Shown here: positions 42,919 through 51,211 of the stretch, piece by piece | Numbering within the stretch: position 1 is the stretch's first letter | Layout of the letters: the number at the start of each line of letters is the position of its first letter | Assembly (NCBI RefSeq): GCF_020037015.1 | Contig: NZ_JAIQDE010000023.1 | Coordinates: 1 to 64,000 of the forward strand | Reading direction: 5' to 3' | DNA length: 64,000 nt | DNA from: Corallococcus sp. AS-1-6 | Lineage (GTDB): Bacteria > Myxococcota > Myxococcia > Myxococcales > Myxococcaceae | The notes under the pieces: model-generated | What the model was told of the DNA's origin: nothing | The model's input: only the letters and a program-made list of their open reading frames with translations | The model's database searches: none | Translations under genes and position numbers: made by a program

Positions 42919-44445
42919 ATGTCGAAGGTCTATGAAGCTCCGGGTCAGAAGGGCAGCAAGGTCGAGTACAAGAGCCGTTACGGCAACTACATCGGCGGTG
43001 AGTTCGTCCCGCCCGTGAAGGGCCAGTACTTCGAGAACCCCAGCCCCGTCACGGGCCGCCCCTTCTGCGAGATTCCCCGCTCCACGGCGGAGGACATCGA
43101 GAAGGCGCTCGACGCCGCGCACAGGGCGAAGGACGCGTGGGGCCGCACCGCCCCCGGCGAGCGGGCCAACATCCTGCTGAAGATCGCCGACCGCATGGAG
43201 CAGAACCTGGAGATGCTCGCCGTCTCCGAGACGTGGGACAACGGCAAGCCCATCCGCGAGACGCTCGCCGCGGACCTGCCGCTCGCCATCGACCACTTCC
43301 GCTACTTCGCCGGCTGCATCCGCGCGCAGGAGGGCTCGCTCAGCCAGTTGGATGACAACACGGTCGCCTACCACTTCACGGAGCCGCTCGGCGTCGTGGG
43401 GCAGATCATCCCCTGGAACTTCCCCCTGCTCATGGCCGCGTGGAAGCTGGCCCCCGCGCTGGCGGCGGGCAACTGCGTGGTGCTCAAGCCCGCGGAGCAG
43501 ACCCCCGTCACCATCCTCAAGTTCGCGGAGCTGGTGGGCGACCTGTTGCCCCCCGGCGTGCTCAACATCGTGAACGGCTTCGGCATCGAGGCCGGCAAGC
43601 CGCTCGCCAGCAACAAGCGCATCGCCAAGATTGCCTTCACGGGTGAGACGACCACCGGCCGCCTCATCATGCAGTACGCCTCCGAGAACATCATCCCGGT
43701 CACCCTGGAGCTGGGCGGCAAGTCCCCCAACATCTTCTTCGAGGACGTCTTCGCCCAGGACGACGACTTCGCCCAGAAGGCGCTGGAGGGCTTCGCCATG
43801 TTCGCCCTCAACCAGGGCGAGGTCTGCACCTGCCCGTCCCGCTCGCTCGTCGCCGAGCGCTTCTACGACGCGTTCATCGCCAGGGCGGTGGAGCGCACGA
43901 AGCGCATCGTGCAGGGCAACCCCCTGGACACCGCCACGCAGATTGGCGCGCAGGCGTCCAATGACCAACTGGAGAAGATCCTCAGCTACCTGGACATCGG
44001 CCGGAAGGAGGGCGCGAAGGTGCTCACCGGCGGCGGGCGCAAGGCCCTGCCCGGCGCGCTGGCGGAGGGCTTCTACGTGGAGCCCACCATCTTCGAGGGC
44101 AACAACAAGATGCGCGTGTTCCAGGAGGAGATCTTCGGCCCCGTCGTCGCGGTGACGAAGTTCAAGGACGCGGCGGACGCGCTCGCCATGGCCAATGACA
44201 CGCTCTACGGCCTGGGCGCGGGCGTGTGGACGCGCGACACCAACACCGCGTACCGCATGGGGCGCGGCATCCAGGCGGGCCGCGTCTGGGTGAACTGCTA
44301 CCACCTGTACCCGGCGCACGCGGCGTTCGGCGGCTACAAGCAGTCCGGCATCGGCCGCGAGACGCACAAGATGATGCTCAATCACTACCAGCAGACGAAG
44401 AACCTGCTCGTCAGCTACGACCCGAAGCCCATGGGCTTCTTCTAG
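42919..44445 (+). CDS. NAD-dependent aldehyde dehydrogenase (ExaC/AldB type)
   Basis: 508 residues, ATG 42919 with CAGGGAG nine bases upstream. Nucleophile Cys303 in GEVCTCPSR, general base Glu264 in [11 protein letters not shown] loop FTGETTTGR and [10 protein letters not shown]. The N-terminal [12 protein letters not shown] and C-terminal [19 protein letters not shown] fit the acetaldehyde dehydrogenases of ethanol metabolism (ExaC, AldB). It oxidises acetaldehyde to acetate in the cytoplasm. The DUF779 gene 7 bases downstream is its common genomic companion, which strengthens the assignment. No alcohol dehydrogenase or sigma-54 activator is in the window. Confidence 0.9.
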   Translation: MSKVYEAPGQKGSKVEYKSRYGNYIGGEFVPPVKGQYFENPSPVTGRPFCEIPRSTAEDIEKALDAAHRAKDAWGRTAPGERANILLKIADRMEQNLEMLAVSETWDNGKPIRETLAADLPLAIDHFRYFAGCIRAQEGSLSQLDDNTVAYHFTEPLGVVGQIIPWNFPLLMAAWKLAPALAAGNCVVLKPAEQTPVTILKFAELVGDLLPPGVLNIVNGFGIEAGKPLASNKRIAKIAFTGETTTGRLIMQYASENIIPVTLELGGKSPNIFFEDVFAQDDDFAQKALEGFAMFALNQGEVCTCPSRSLVAERFYDAFIARAVERTKRIVQGNPLDTATQIGAQASNDQLEKILSYLDIGRKEGAKVLTGGGRKALPGALAEGFYVEPTIFEGNNKMRVFQEEIFGPVVAVTKFKDAADALAMANDTLYGLGAGVWTRDTNTAYRMGRGIQAGRVWVNCYHLYPAHAAFGGYKQSGIGRETHKMMLNHYQQTKNLLVSYDPKPMGFF

Positions 44446-44452
44446 GCCGCCC

Positions 44453-44842
44453 ATGTCCGTGCCGCGCGTCGAGGCCACGCCGGCCGCCGAGGCCCTCATC
44501 CACAAGATGCAGGGCCTTCACGGTCCGCTCCTCTTCCACCAGTCCGGCGGCTGCTGCGACGGCAGCGCGCCCATGTGCTTCCCGCGCGGCGACTTCCGCG
44601 TGGGACAGGAGGACGTGTACCTGGGTGAAATCGCCGGCACGCCCTTCTACATGTCCGGCCCGCAGTTCCAGCTCTGGCGCCACACCCACCTCACCGTGGA
44701 CGTGGTGCCCGGCCGCGGCAGCGGCTTCTCCGTCGAGGCCCCCGAGGGCGTGCGCTTCCTCATCCGCTCACGCCTCTTCACGGACGACGAGCACCGCGCG
44801 CTCGAACAAGCGGGGCCCCCGCTCCAGGGCCCCCAGCACTGA
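44453..44842 (+). CDS. DUF779 family protein
   Basis: 129 residues, starting 7 bases after the aldehyde dehydrogenase. DUF779 features: HGPLLFHQSGGCCDGSAPMC with its cysteine cluster, DVYLGEIAGTPFYMS, and a C-terminal SGFSVEAPEGVRFLIRSR. The cysteines could bind metal. Members are almost always beside aldehyde or alcohol dehydrogenase genes, but the biochemical role is unknown. It converges with the large histidine kinase gene 21 bases away. Confidence 0.9.
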   Translation: MSVPRVEATPAAEALIHKMQGLHGPLLFHQSGGCCDGSAPMCFPRGDFRVGQEDVYLGEIAGTPFYMSGPQFQLWRHTHLTVDVVPGRGSGFSVEAPEGVRFLIRSRLFTDDEHRALEQAGPPLQGPQH

Positions 44843-44863
44843 AGGCCGCGCCCTCCGCCCCCC

Positions 44864-47737
44864 TCACGGCTCCAGGGGAGGCGGGGGCCGCGCCTCCACC
44901 GCGTTCCGGGGCAGCCGCAGCGTGAAGGTGGCGCCCCGCCCCGGCTGGCTGTCCACGTCGATGCGGCCGCCCAGCGCCTCGACGATCTGGCGGCTGATGT
45001 AGAGCCCCAGCCCCATGCCGCCGTAGTGCCGCTCGCTCACGGCGCGCTCGAAGCGGCCGAAGAGGCGCGGCAGCGCGTCCGCTTCGATGCCGATGCCCTC
45101 GTCGCGCACCTCCACCCAGGCCTCGTCGCGCGCGTCCACGCCCGCGCGCACCGACACCGGGTGGCCCGCGCCGTACTTCGCCGCGTTGGAGAGCAGGTTC
45201 ACCAGCACCTGGTCCAGGCGCAGCGCGTCCCACTGGCCCGTCAGCGTGCGCGGCAGCTCCAGCCGGAGGGAACACCCCGCCTGGGTGAACACGTCCCCCA
45301 GCCGCTCCAGCGCGTCGCGCGTCAGCTCCGCCAGGTCCACCTCCGCGCGCTCCAGCGCCAGCTTGCCCAGGGACATCCGGCTCACGTCCAGCAGGTTGTC
45401 CACCAGCGCCGTCAGCCGGAGCACCTGACGCCGCGCGGTGTTCAGCCTCCCCGTCACGGGCCCGGGCGTGCCCGCCGTCTCCAGCGCCCGGCCGATGAGG
45501 TTGTGCTGGAGGATGAGGCTGGTGAGCGGCGTCTTCAACTCGTGGCTCGCCACGGAGAGGAACTCGTCGCGCAGCCGCACCGCGGACTGGGCATCGTGGA
45601 AGAGGCGCGCGTTCTCCAGCGCCACGCTCAAGCGCAGCGCCAGCTCCTCCGCCATCGTCACGTCCGCGGCCACCAGCGTGCGCTGGGGCTCGGCGGTGAA
45701 CAGCGTGATGACGCCCAGCGTGCGGCCCCGCGCGCGCAGCGGCACCGCCAGCACGGACGTGGGCTCCAGGCTGTCCACCAGCGCCCGGTGCGCGTCGCTG
45801 GCGGAGACGGCGCCGCACCACTTGAAGTCCAGGCGCGACAGGAAGCAGACCTCGCCCGTGCGGAAGCACTGGAGCGCCGGGTGCGCCGGTCCCCGGTCCA
45901 TTCCGGCCAGGGCGGCGTGCAGCCGCTCGTCGTGCTCGGGCACGCGGTGGGCCGCCGTCACCCGCCGCAGGGTGCCGTCCGGCGCGGCCAGGTCCACCAG
46001 GCAGCCGGTGGCCACGTGGTCCACCACCAGCCGCGCCACCTCCGGCAGCGCGGCCTCCACGTCGTCCAGGCGCAGCGCCAGCACGCGGCTCGCGTCCAGG
46101 AGCAGTTGCAGCCGCTCCTCGGCCTCCTTGCGCCGGGTGATGTCCGCCATGGCGCCGGTGAGCTCCGTCACCTTCCCGTCCGGTCCGGCGAAGGACTGCC
46201 CCACGCTGTGCAGCCAGCGCACGCCGCCACCGCGGCGCATCACGCGGAACTCCAGCTCGAAGAAGCCCGGCGACCCGCGCTGGTGGCGGCGGAACTCCGC
46301 CTCCACGTGCGGCCGGTCCTCCGGGTGCAGGTGCTCCAGCATGTCCCCCACCCGCACCGAGGAGTCCACCGCCGGCAGGCCCAGCATGTGGTTGAGCGCC
46401 GCGTCTCGCAGCTCCTTGCCGCGCACTAGGTCCAGGCGCCAGGTGCCCATGTCGCCCGTCACCAGCGCCTGCCGCAGCCGCTCCGTGCGCTCGCGCAGCG
46501 CCTCGTAGAGCGCGGTCCGCTCCAGCGCCTGCGCGCACTGGTGCGCCAGCGCCTCCAGGAACGCGCGCTCCGCGACCGGGAAGACGCGCGGCTCCGGCCA
46601 CGCGAGCAGCAGCAGGCCCCGCGCCCGGGTGTCTCCCCACAGCGGCACCACCGCGCGGGCCCCCGGCCCCAGGCGGCGCGCGAGCTCCGCGTTGTCCGGG
46701 TAGCGCGCGAGGAACTCCTCCAGCGAACCGAACCACCCCGCCTCGCGCCGCAGGTCCTGGAGCCCCCTCCGGGCGGCGCCGCTCGGCGGGCGCTCGAAGG
46801 CGGCCAGCGCGTCCTCGGGGTACCCCAGCACGCGCAGCGGGCGCACGAGGCCGTCCTCCTCCAGCGCCAGCACCGCGACGCGCGTGGCGCCGCTCGCCTC
46901 CCACACCTCGCGCGCCAGCACCTGCGCCACCGCGTCCTCCGTGGCCGCGCGGGACAGGGCCGCCGTCACCGCCTGCAGCCGCGCCGTGCGCGCCTGGGCC
47001 TGACGGGCCTCGCCATACAGGAGCGCGTTGTCCAGCGACAGCGCGGCCCGGCGCGCCAGCTCGCGCGCCAGCTCCAGGTCGCATTCACCGAAGCGGCCGG
47101 CCGTGCCAGACATCAATGACAGACATCCCAGCACCCGCCCCCGCGCCACCAGCGGCACCAGCATCACGGAGCGGCAGCCCAGGCGCCACGTCTCCTCCAG
47201 GGCCTCGTTGCCCCGGGCCAGCGCCAGGAAGTCCTGCTCGGGCACCTCCCGGATGAGGCGGGGCTGGCCGGTGCCCAGCACCTGGGCCACGCCCTGGGAG
47301 CCGTTGTCCCGCAGGGCCCAGCGCTCGGCAATGGCATACACGGTGGGCACGAGCGAGGGGTCGCGGTGCGCCGCGGCCCGGCGCACCACCGCGAGGGACG
47401 GCGTGACGACGTCCACCGTGCACCAGTCCGCCAGCGCCGGCACCACCAGCTCCGCCAACTGGCGCAGCACCGTGGGCTCATCCAGCGACGACGACAACAC
47501 CTCGCCCGCGCGGGCCAGGAACGCGAAGCGGCCCTCCTCCGCGGGGGCCGGGGCCTCTTGAGCACCGGCCAGGGACGCGACCGCCTCCGCCGTGTTGCCT
47601 TCGCGCGTGATGGCCGGCGCTCCCGGCGGCACGCCCTCCCCGGACACGGACACCGCCGCGCCGTTCGCCGTCACGGCGGACGGCGGCGGGGGCTCACCGG
47701 GAGGTTCGGTCGAAGACTCGTGAGATGGTTCGGGCAT
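44864..47737 (-). CDS. Large soluble histidine kinase with GAF and PAS domains
   Basis: 957 residues from ATG 47737. No membrane helix. An N-terminal Pro/Ala linker is followed by a first GAF domain (about 65-230), a second GAF-like domain (about 235-400), a PAS domain (about 405-520, ending AMADITRRKEAEE), a third GAF domain (about 530-690), then HisKA with His732 in SVASHELKTP and an ATPase domain with LLSNAAKY, RDEGIGIE and MGLGLYIS. Several GAF domains suggest sensing of small molecules or cyclic nucleotides. It has no receiver and no adjacent regulator gene, so it is an orphan. It is followed by the aldo/keto reductase on its 5' side after 151 bp. Confidence 0.88.
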   Translation of the reverse strand: MPEPSHESSTEPPGEPPPPSAVTANGAAVSVSGEGVPPGAPAITREGNTAEAVASLAGAQEAPAPAEEGRFAFLARAGEVLSSSLDEPTVLRQLAELVVPALADWCTVDVVTPSLAVVRRAAAHRDPSLVPTVYAIAERWALRDNGSQGVAQVLGTGQPRLIREVPEQDFLALARGNEALEETWRLGCRSVMLVPLVARGRVLGCLSLMSGTAGRFGECDLELARELARRAALSLDNALLYGEARQAQARTARLQAVTAALSRAATEDAVAQVLAREVWEASGATRVAVLALEEDGLVRPLRVLGYPEDALAAFERPPSGAARRGLQDLRREAGWFGSLEEFLARYPDNAELARRLGPGARAVVPLWGDTRARGLLLLAWPEPRVFPVAERAFLEALAHQCAQALERTALYEALRERTERLRQALVTGDMGTWRLDLVRGKELRDAALNHMLGLPAVDSSVRVGDMLEHLHPEDRPHVEAEFRRHQRGSPGFFELEFRVMRRGGGVRWLHSVGQSFAGPDGKVTELTGAMADITRRKEAEERLQLLLDASRVLALRLDDVEAALPEVARLVVDHVATGCLVDLAAPDGTLRRVTAAHRVPEHDERLHAALAGMDRGPAHPALQCFRTGEVCFLSRLDFKWCGAVSASDAHRALVDSLEPTSVLAVPLRARGRTLGVITLFTAEPQRTLVAADVTMAEELALRLSVALENARLFHDAQSAVRLRDEFLSVASHELKTPLTSLILQHNLIGRALETAGTPGPVTGRLNTARRQVLRLTALVDNLLDVSRMSLGKLALERAEVDLAELTRDALERLGDVFTQAGCSLRLELPRTLTGQWDALRLDQVLVNLLSNAAKYGAGHPVSVRAGVDARDEAWVEVRDEGIGIEADALPRLFGRFERAVSERHYGGMGLGLYISRQIVEALGGRIDVDSQPGRGATFTLRLPRNAVEARPPPPLEP

Positions 47738-47888
47738 GGAGCGCGGGTCATGGCGTCACGGGGATGACGCCCCACCAAAGGGACGCTCCGATAATGACGG
47801 TCCCCGGCGGGCGACAAGCCTTCAGGGCCGCTTGACTCCTGGCGAGTGTCCGGCAGGCAACCCGCCCGGCCCGCCCGTGCGCGGCGGC

Positions 47889-48842
47889 TCAGCCCGCCGC
47901 CACGTCCGGTGAAGGCGGGTTCCACCACACCGCCCCCTTCCCCTGGATGGCGGCGTGCGCCCGCTCCCGCACCGCCCGCATCCCCGCGGCGTCCAGGGGC
48001 TGGAAGGCGGAGGCCGCGTGCAGCGCGGCGTCCTGTTCGTTCGGGAAGCCCATCCCCATCAACATCACGTCCGGCTCCAACGTCAGCGTGTAGCGCACAC
48101 ACTCCGCCACCGACAGGTGCGGCAGCAGCGGCGTGCCCGGCGCCGCTCCGCCGGAGCCGACCTTGCCGCGCGGGCGCGCCTGGAGCGGCCGGCCGTAGCC
48201 CTCCGTGTCCCCCAGCAGCTTGCCCGCGCCGAACGTCTTGAAGGACACCACGCCCACGCCGTGGGCCCTGGCCAGGGGCAGCACCTGTTCCACGTAGCGC
48301 GCGTCCACGAACGGCCCCAGCGGGAACATCACCACGTCGCACCGCCCGGAGCGCACCGCCGCCACCAGCGCGTCCGGGTGGTGGCAGGAGATGCCCTTGA
48401 AGCGCGCCTGCCCCTTCGCCACGCACGCCTCCAACTGCGCCAGCGCGCCGCCCGGCCGGGCCAGTTCCTCCCACTGCGCCAGCGACTTCACCGCGTGCAG
48501 CGCGAACAGGTCCACCGACGGCAGGCCCAGCCGCCGCAGGGACGCCTCCACCTGCGGCGCCACCGGCGCGTCCAGCTCGTCCACCTTGTCGATGACGAAC
48601 ACGCCCTCACGCCGGCCGCGCAGCGCCTCGCCCACCACCTCTTCGCTCAGGCCGTCCTCGTAGCCGGGCGCCGTGTCGATGACGTTGAGCCCCGCGTCCA
48701 GCGCCCGCGCGAGCGTGGCGACCAGCTCCTCGCGCGGCACCGTGCGGTCCGCCAGGTCGCCAATGCCCACCGCCGTCGCGGTGAAGCCCGTGCGCCCGAG
48801 CGCGCGGCGCGGGGTGAAGCGGGGAAGCGGTGTCGTGCTCAT
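47889..48842 (-). CDS. Aldo/keto reductase family protein
   Basis: 317 residues from ATG 48842 (MSTTPLPRF); the frame upstream adds 11 residues without a site. (beta/alpha)8-barrel pattern of the AKR family. N-terminal RRALGRTGFTATAVGIG, DTAPGYEDGLSEE with the catalytic Asp/Tyr, VFVIDKVDE with the Lys, DLFALHAV with the His and FKGISCHHPD are in register. It should use NAD(P)H to reduce a carbonyl substrate in the cytoplasm. The length and the FKGIS...CHHP style are closer to the oxidoreductases with a C-terminal extension than to sugar reductases. It is downstream of a small membrane-protein group on the same strand. Confidence 0.82.
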   Translation of the reverse strand: MSTTPLPRFTPRRALGRTGFTATAVGIGDLADRTVPREELVATLARALDAGLNVIDTAPGYEDGLSEEVVGEALRGRREGVFVIDKVDELDAPVAPQVEASLRRLGLPSVDLFALHAVKSLAQWEELARPGGALAQLEACVAKGQARFKGISCHHPDALVAAVRSGRCDVVMFPLGPFVDARYVEQVLPLARAHGVGVVSFKTFGAGKLLGDTEGYGRPLQARPRGKVGSGGAAPGTPLLPHLSVAECVRYTLTLEPDVMLMGMGFPNEQDAALHAASAFQPLDAAGMRAVRERAHAAIQGKGAVWWNPPSPDVAAG

Positions 48843-48881
48843 GCAGGAGTCCTCCCGTGGGACAAGGAGGCGCACAGCATC

Positions 48882-49157
48882 TCACCGCGCGCCACGCCCC
48901 GCGCGGTTCTTGTCCCAGATGGCCCCCAGGATGAGCAGGTAGGCCATCAGGCGGACGACATACAGGTAGTGGAGGCGCTCGGTGTCCAGGTCCGGCGCCA
49001 CCAGCGTGCCCAGCAGGCTGTGGACCCCCATCAGCGTGAAGGCCAGGGAGAACAGCGCGAACAGCCGGTCCTTCGACTGGAGGTAGAAGCGCAGGAAGAA
49101 CAGGGCGCACGCCAGGTACGCCATCAACACCGCGCCATCGAGCAGGATCTTGAACAT
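48882..49157 (-). CDS. Small three-helix membrane protein (DUF5985-like)
   Basis: 91 residues from ATG 49157. Three hydrophobic helices (KILLDGAVLMAYLACALFFL, LFALFSLAFTLMGVHSLL, LYVVRLMAYLLILGAIW) separated by short basic loops. The pattern, with FYLQSKDRLFALFSLAF, is like the DUF5985 proteins of proteobacteria, which are small and often come in adjacent pairs. The function is unknown. It is coexpressed with the gene 11 bases upstream and probably with the winged-helix regulator. Confidence 0.6.
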   Translation of the reverse strand: MFKILLDGAVLMAYLACALFFLRFYLQSKDRLFALFSLAFTLMGVHSLLGTLVAPDLDTERLHYLYVVRLMAYLLILGAIWDKNRAGRGAR

Positions 49158-49168
49158 GGTGTCCCCCC

Positions 49169-49426
49169 CTAGGACACGTCCCAGATGAGGCCGAAGAGCA
49201 ACACGCTGGCTCCCGCCAGCGACGTGACGGTGCGCGCCAGCGACAGGTCGCCCGCCGGAACCAACACCAGGTCCACGAAGAGCAGCATGTTGTTCACGGT
49301 GAAGAGCGAGAAGCACAGGCCGCTGTAGAGCAGCAGCTTCATCCGCGTGCGCCGCCACGCCCGCAGCAGCAGCACCGCGCACGCCGCGCTCGTCAACGCG
49401 CACAGGATGTAGACCGCCTCAGCCAT
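49169..49426 (-). CDS. Small three-helix membrane protein (DUF5985-like)
   Basis: 85 residues from ATG 49426, overlapping the regulator's stop by 8 bases. Three helices (VYILCALTSAACAVLLLRAW, LLLYSGLCFSLFTVNNMLLFV, VTSLAGASVLLFGLIW). The N-terminal LCALTSAACAVLLLRAWRR and the NNMLLFVDL centre fit DUF5985 better than its neighbour. Paired with the gene at 48882-49157, it may form a heteromeric membrane complex controlled by the winged-helix protein. Role unknown. Confidence 0.65.
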   Translation of the reverse strand: MAEAVYILCALTSAACAVLLLRAWRRTRMKLLLYSGLCFSLFTVNNMLLFVDLVLVPAGDLSLARTVTSLAGASVLLFGLIWDVS

Positions 49427-49826
49427 GTCCGTCGCCGTCCTTGTCCTGTTTGATCACGAACGCATCCGCGAAGCCCCTCACCCGGTCCATGGGGCGTGAG
49501 AAGATGAACGAAATCACGCTCACCCGCCGCGCCGCGTACGCCGCCGCCAGCTCCGCCGTGGCCTGCACGTCCTCCGAGCGGCCGGGGCTGAAGCGGTAGG
49601 CGTCCGCCTCCACCCCATCCTGGAGAAGGAGCCCTCCCGTCTTCAGCTCCGCCATACGGCGGGCCGCGGAGGCTTCGGTGATGCGCAGTTCCAGGGCCAC
49701 CGCCGGCGCCGTCCACGCCCGCTCCGTCCGGGCGCGAAGCAGGAGGAGCACCTCCAGCTTCTCGATGGAATCGATGTGCGTCGTGAGGAAGCGCTGGACC
49801 CGTGGTGCGAGGCCGGCGTCAGTCAC
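49419..49826 (-). CDS. Winged-helix DNA-binding protein
   Basis: 135 residues from GTG 49826 (VTDAGLAPRVQ), which has AGGTGGAG immediately upstream; the ATG frame 24 codons earlier would translate straight through an inverted repeat and looks wrong. IEKLEVLLLLRARTERAWTAPAVALELRI then SEASAARRMAELKTGGLL is a typical winged-helix (helix-turn-helix plus wing) arrangement, and VISFIFSRPMDRVRGFADAF is a C-terminal helix. It is the first gene of an operon with two small membrane proteins. The inverted repeat 27 bases upstream of its start is a good autoregulatory operator candidate. Confidence 0.7.
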   Translation of the reverse strand: MTDAGLAPRVQRFLTTHIDSIEKLEVLLLLRARTERAWTAPAVALELRITEASAARRMAELKTGGLLLQDGVEADAYRFSPGRSEDVQATAELAAAYAARRVSVISFIFSRPMDRVRGFADAFVIKQDKDGDGHG

Positions 49827-49852
49827 GTCTCCACCTATGAACCCAGATACTT

Positions 49853-49889
49853 TGTGAATCAACCTTTTCGGTAGGGGCGGTTGTTCACA
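49853..49889. promoter_or_regulatory. Inverted repeat upstream of the winged-helix gene
   Basis: TGTGAA-T-CAACC (49853-49864) and GGTTG-TTCACA (49879-49889) are inverted, complementary over 11 of 12 positions, with a 14-base AT/G-rich spacer. It lies 27 bases before the GTG start. A long hyphenated palindrome like this is typical of a repressor binding as a dimer, and the gene it precedes encodes a DNA-binding protein. Confidence 0.55.
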
Positions 49890-49954
49890 GTCCCACACGA
49901 GCCTGGTGGCCTGCCTGCTCTGGGTGCGTCACGCCAGGGGGCGCCTGATTCCGC

Positions 49955-50776
49955 CTAGTTGCGCACGCGCGGGGCGGGGGCGCGGACGCGGACGTCCATG
50001 CGGGCGTCGCCGGCCACCATGCTGCTCAGGGCCTCCGGCTGGGACGGCGACAGGCGGGCCACGGCGCGCAGGGCGGCCACCAGGATGAGGGACTCCAGGC
50101 TGGAGGGCACGGACAGCCCCTGGGGGCCGGCCTTCACGGGCAGGGGCAGCCGGGGCGCGCGGCCGGCGGCGGACAGCGCGTCCACGGCGTAGGCGGGGCG
50201 GGACTCCAGCGACACGGTGATGGCGGGCAGGGCCTGCGCCTCCCTGTCGGCGCCGTGCACCTGGAGCTCCAGGAGCCGCCCCAGCGAGCCGGGGGACAGG
50301 TAGAGGGCCAGCCCCGAGGGGCCCTCGTCCTCGCCGTGGAAGACGCAGCCCTCGTAGGTGTGCTCGTGCGCGCCCGTCACGTCCACGGTGAAGGCCTGGC
50401 TGTCATCCCAGTGCATCCAGGGCTTCGCGTCCCAGAACTCGGTGGCGGCCTGGACGAAGAGCAGCGCCTTGTCGCTGCCCAGCCCGGACACGCCCAACTG
50501 GCCCCACGCGAGGAAGGTGGCGATGGCCGCCCGGGCGGAGAGCGCCGCCAGGGACGGGGGCGCCACGGACAGGCCCAGCTCGGCGGCGGCGTCCGCCAGG
50601 GCGGGCTCGCACGCGACCTGAGAGGGCTCCAGGCCAGACATGAGGGCGCGCACGCCGGCGAGGTCCGTCTGTTCGAAGACGGGAGGGGACGGGTCCCCCG
50701 ACTCGCCGATGCGCAGGTAGACGCCGGTGGTGCCCACGGAGAGGGGCACGGGACCCAGCTTGAGCAGGTGGAACAT
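49955..50776 (-). CDS. Hypothetical protein
   Basis: 273 residues from ATG 50776 (MFHLLKLGPVPLSVG). Soluble, alpha/beta, without signal peptide or obvious catalytic motif. The C-terminal third is Pro/Ala-rich and then helical. The central part has DDSQAFTVDVTGAHEHTYEG, with two histidines near an aspartate, possibly a metal site, but I do not recognise a family. It lies on the minus strand directly downstream of the receiver and KaiC-like genes (32 bases), so it may be the last gene of that unit. Confidence 0.6.
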   Translation of the reverse strand: MFHLLKLGPVPLSVGTTGVYLRIGESGDPSPPVFEQTDLAGVRALMSGLEPSQVACEPALADAAAELGLSVAPPSLAALSARAAIATFLAWGQLGVSGLGSDKALLFVQAATEFWDAKPWMHWDDSQAFTVDVTGAHEHTYEGCVFHGEDEGPSGLALYLSPGSLGRLLELQVHGADREAQALPAITVSLESRPAYAVDALSAAGRAPRLPLPVKAGPQGLSVPSSLESLILVAALRAVARLSPSQPEALSSMVAGDARMDVRVRAPAPRVRN

Positions 50777-50808
50777 GGCGGACCCTCCGGGCACGCGGGC
50801 GGTGCGCC

Positions 50809-51198
50809 TCACCCTCCCCGGGCGCGGGGATTCGCGTCCAGGGACCTGCGGACCTGCTTCATCAGGGCCCGGATGTCGAACGGCTTCTGGAGGAACTCCA
50901 TGCCCGGGTGCAGGCGCTTGAGGCCGTTGACGTCCACGGCGCTCATGCCCAGCACGGGGATGTGGCGCAGGAGCGGGTCCTCCTGGATGCGCGCGATGAG
51001 CGCGGGGCCGTCCAGCACGGGCATCATCCAGTCCGTCAGCACCAGGTCCGGCTTCACCTCCGCCATGCGCTCCAGGGCCTCGCGGCCATGGGACGCCGTG
51101 AGCACGCGGTAGCCCTCCTCCCTCAGAAGGTCCGCGAGCGCTTCCAGGATGCCCTGTTCGTCGTCCACCACCAGCACGGTCTCGGTCGCGGGAACCAC
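50809..51198 (-). CDS. Stand-alone response regulator receiver
   Basis: 129 residues from GTG 51198. CheY-like: DDE (12-14), Asp56 (VLTDWMMP), Ser86 and Lys105 (FLQKPFD). No output domain; the C-terminal helix is basic. It is 13 bases downstream of the KaiC-like gene, and stand-alone receivers and kinases are common partners of such ATPases. No kinase is coupled here. Confidence 0.87.
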   Translation of the reverse strand: MVPATETVLVVDDEQGILEALADLLREEGYRVLTASHGREALERMAEVKPDLVLTDWMMPVLDGPALIARIQEDPLLRHIPVLGMSAVDVNGLKRLHPGMEFLQKPFDIRALMKQVRRSLDANPRARGG

Positions 51199-51211
51199 GG
51201 AGCCTCTGAGG

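Noticed and set aside
49827-49898. An N-terminal extension of the winged-helix protein up to an ATG at 49898
   Set aside because: It would read through the inverted repeat, has no ribosome site and gives an unlikely MWDCEQPPLPKR leader.
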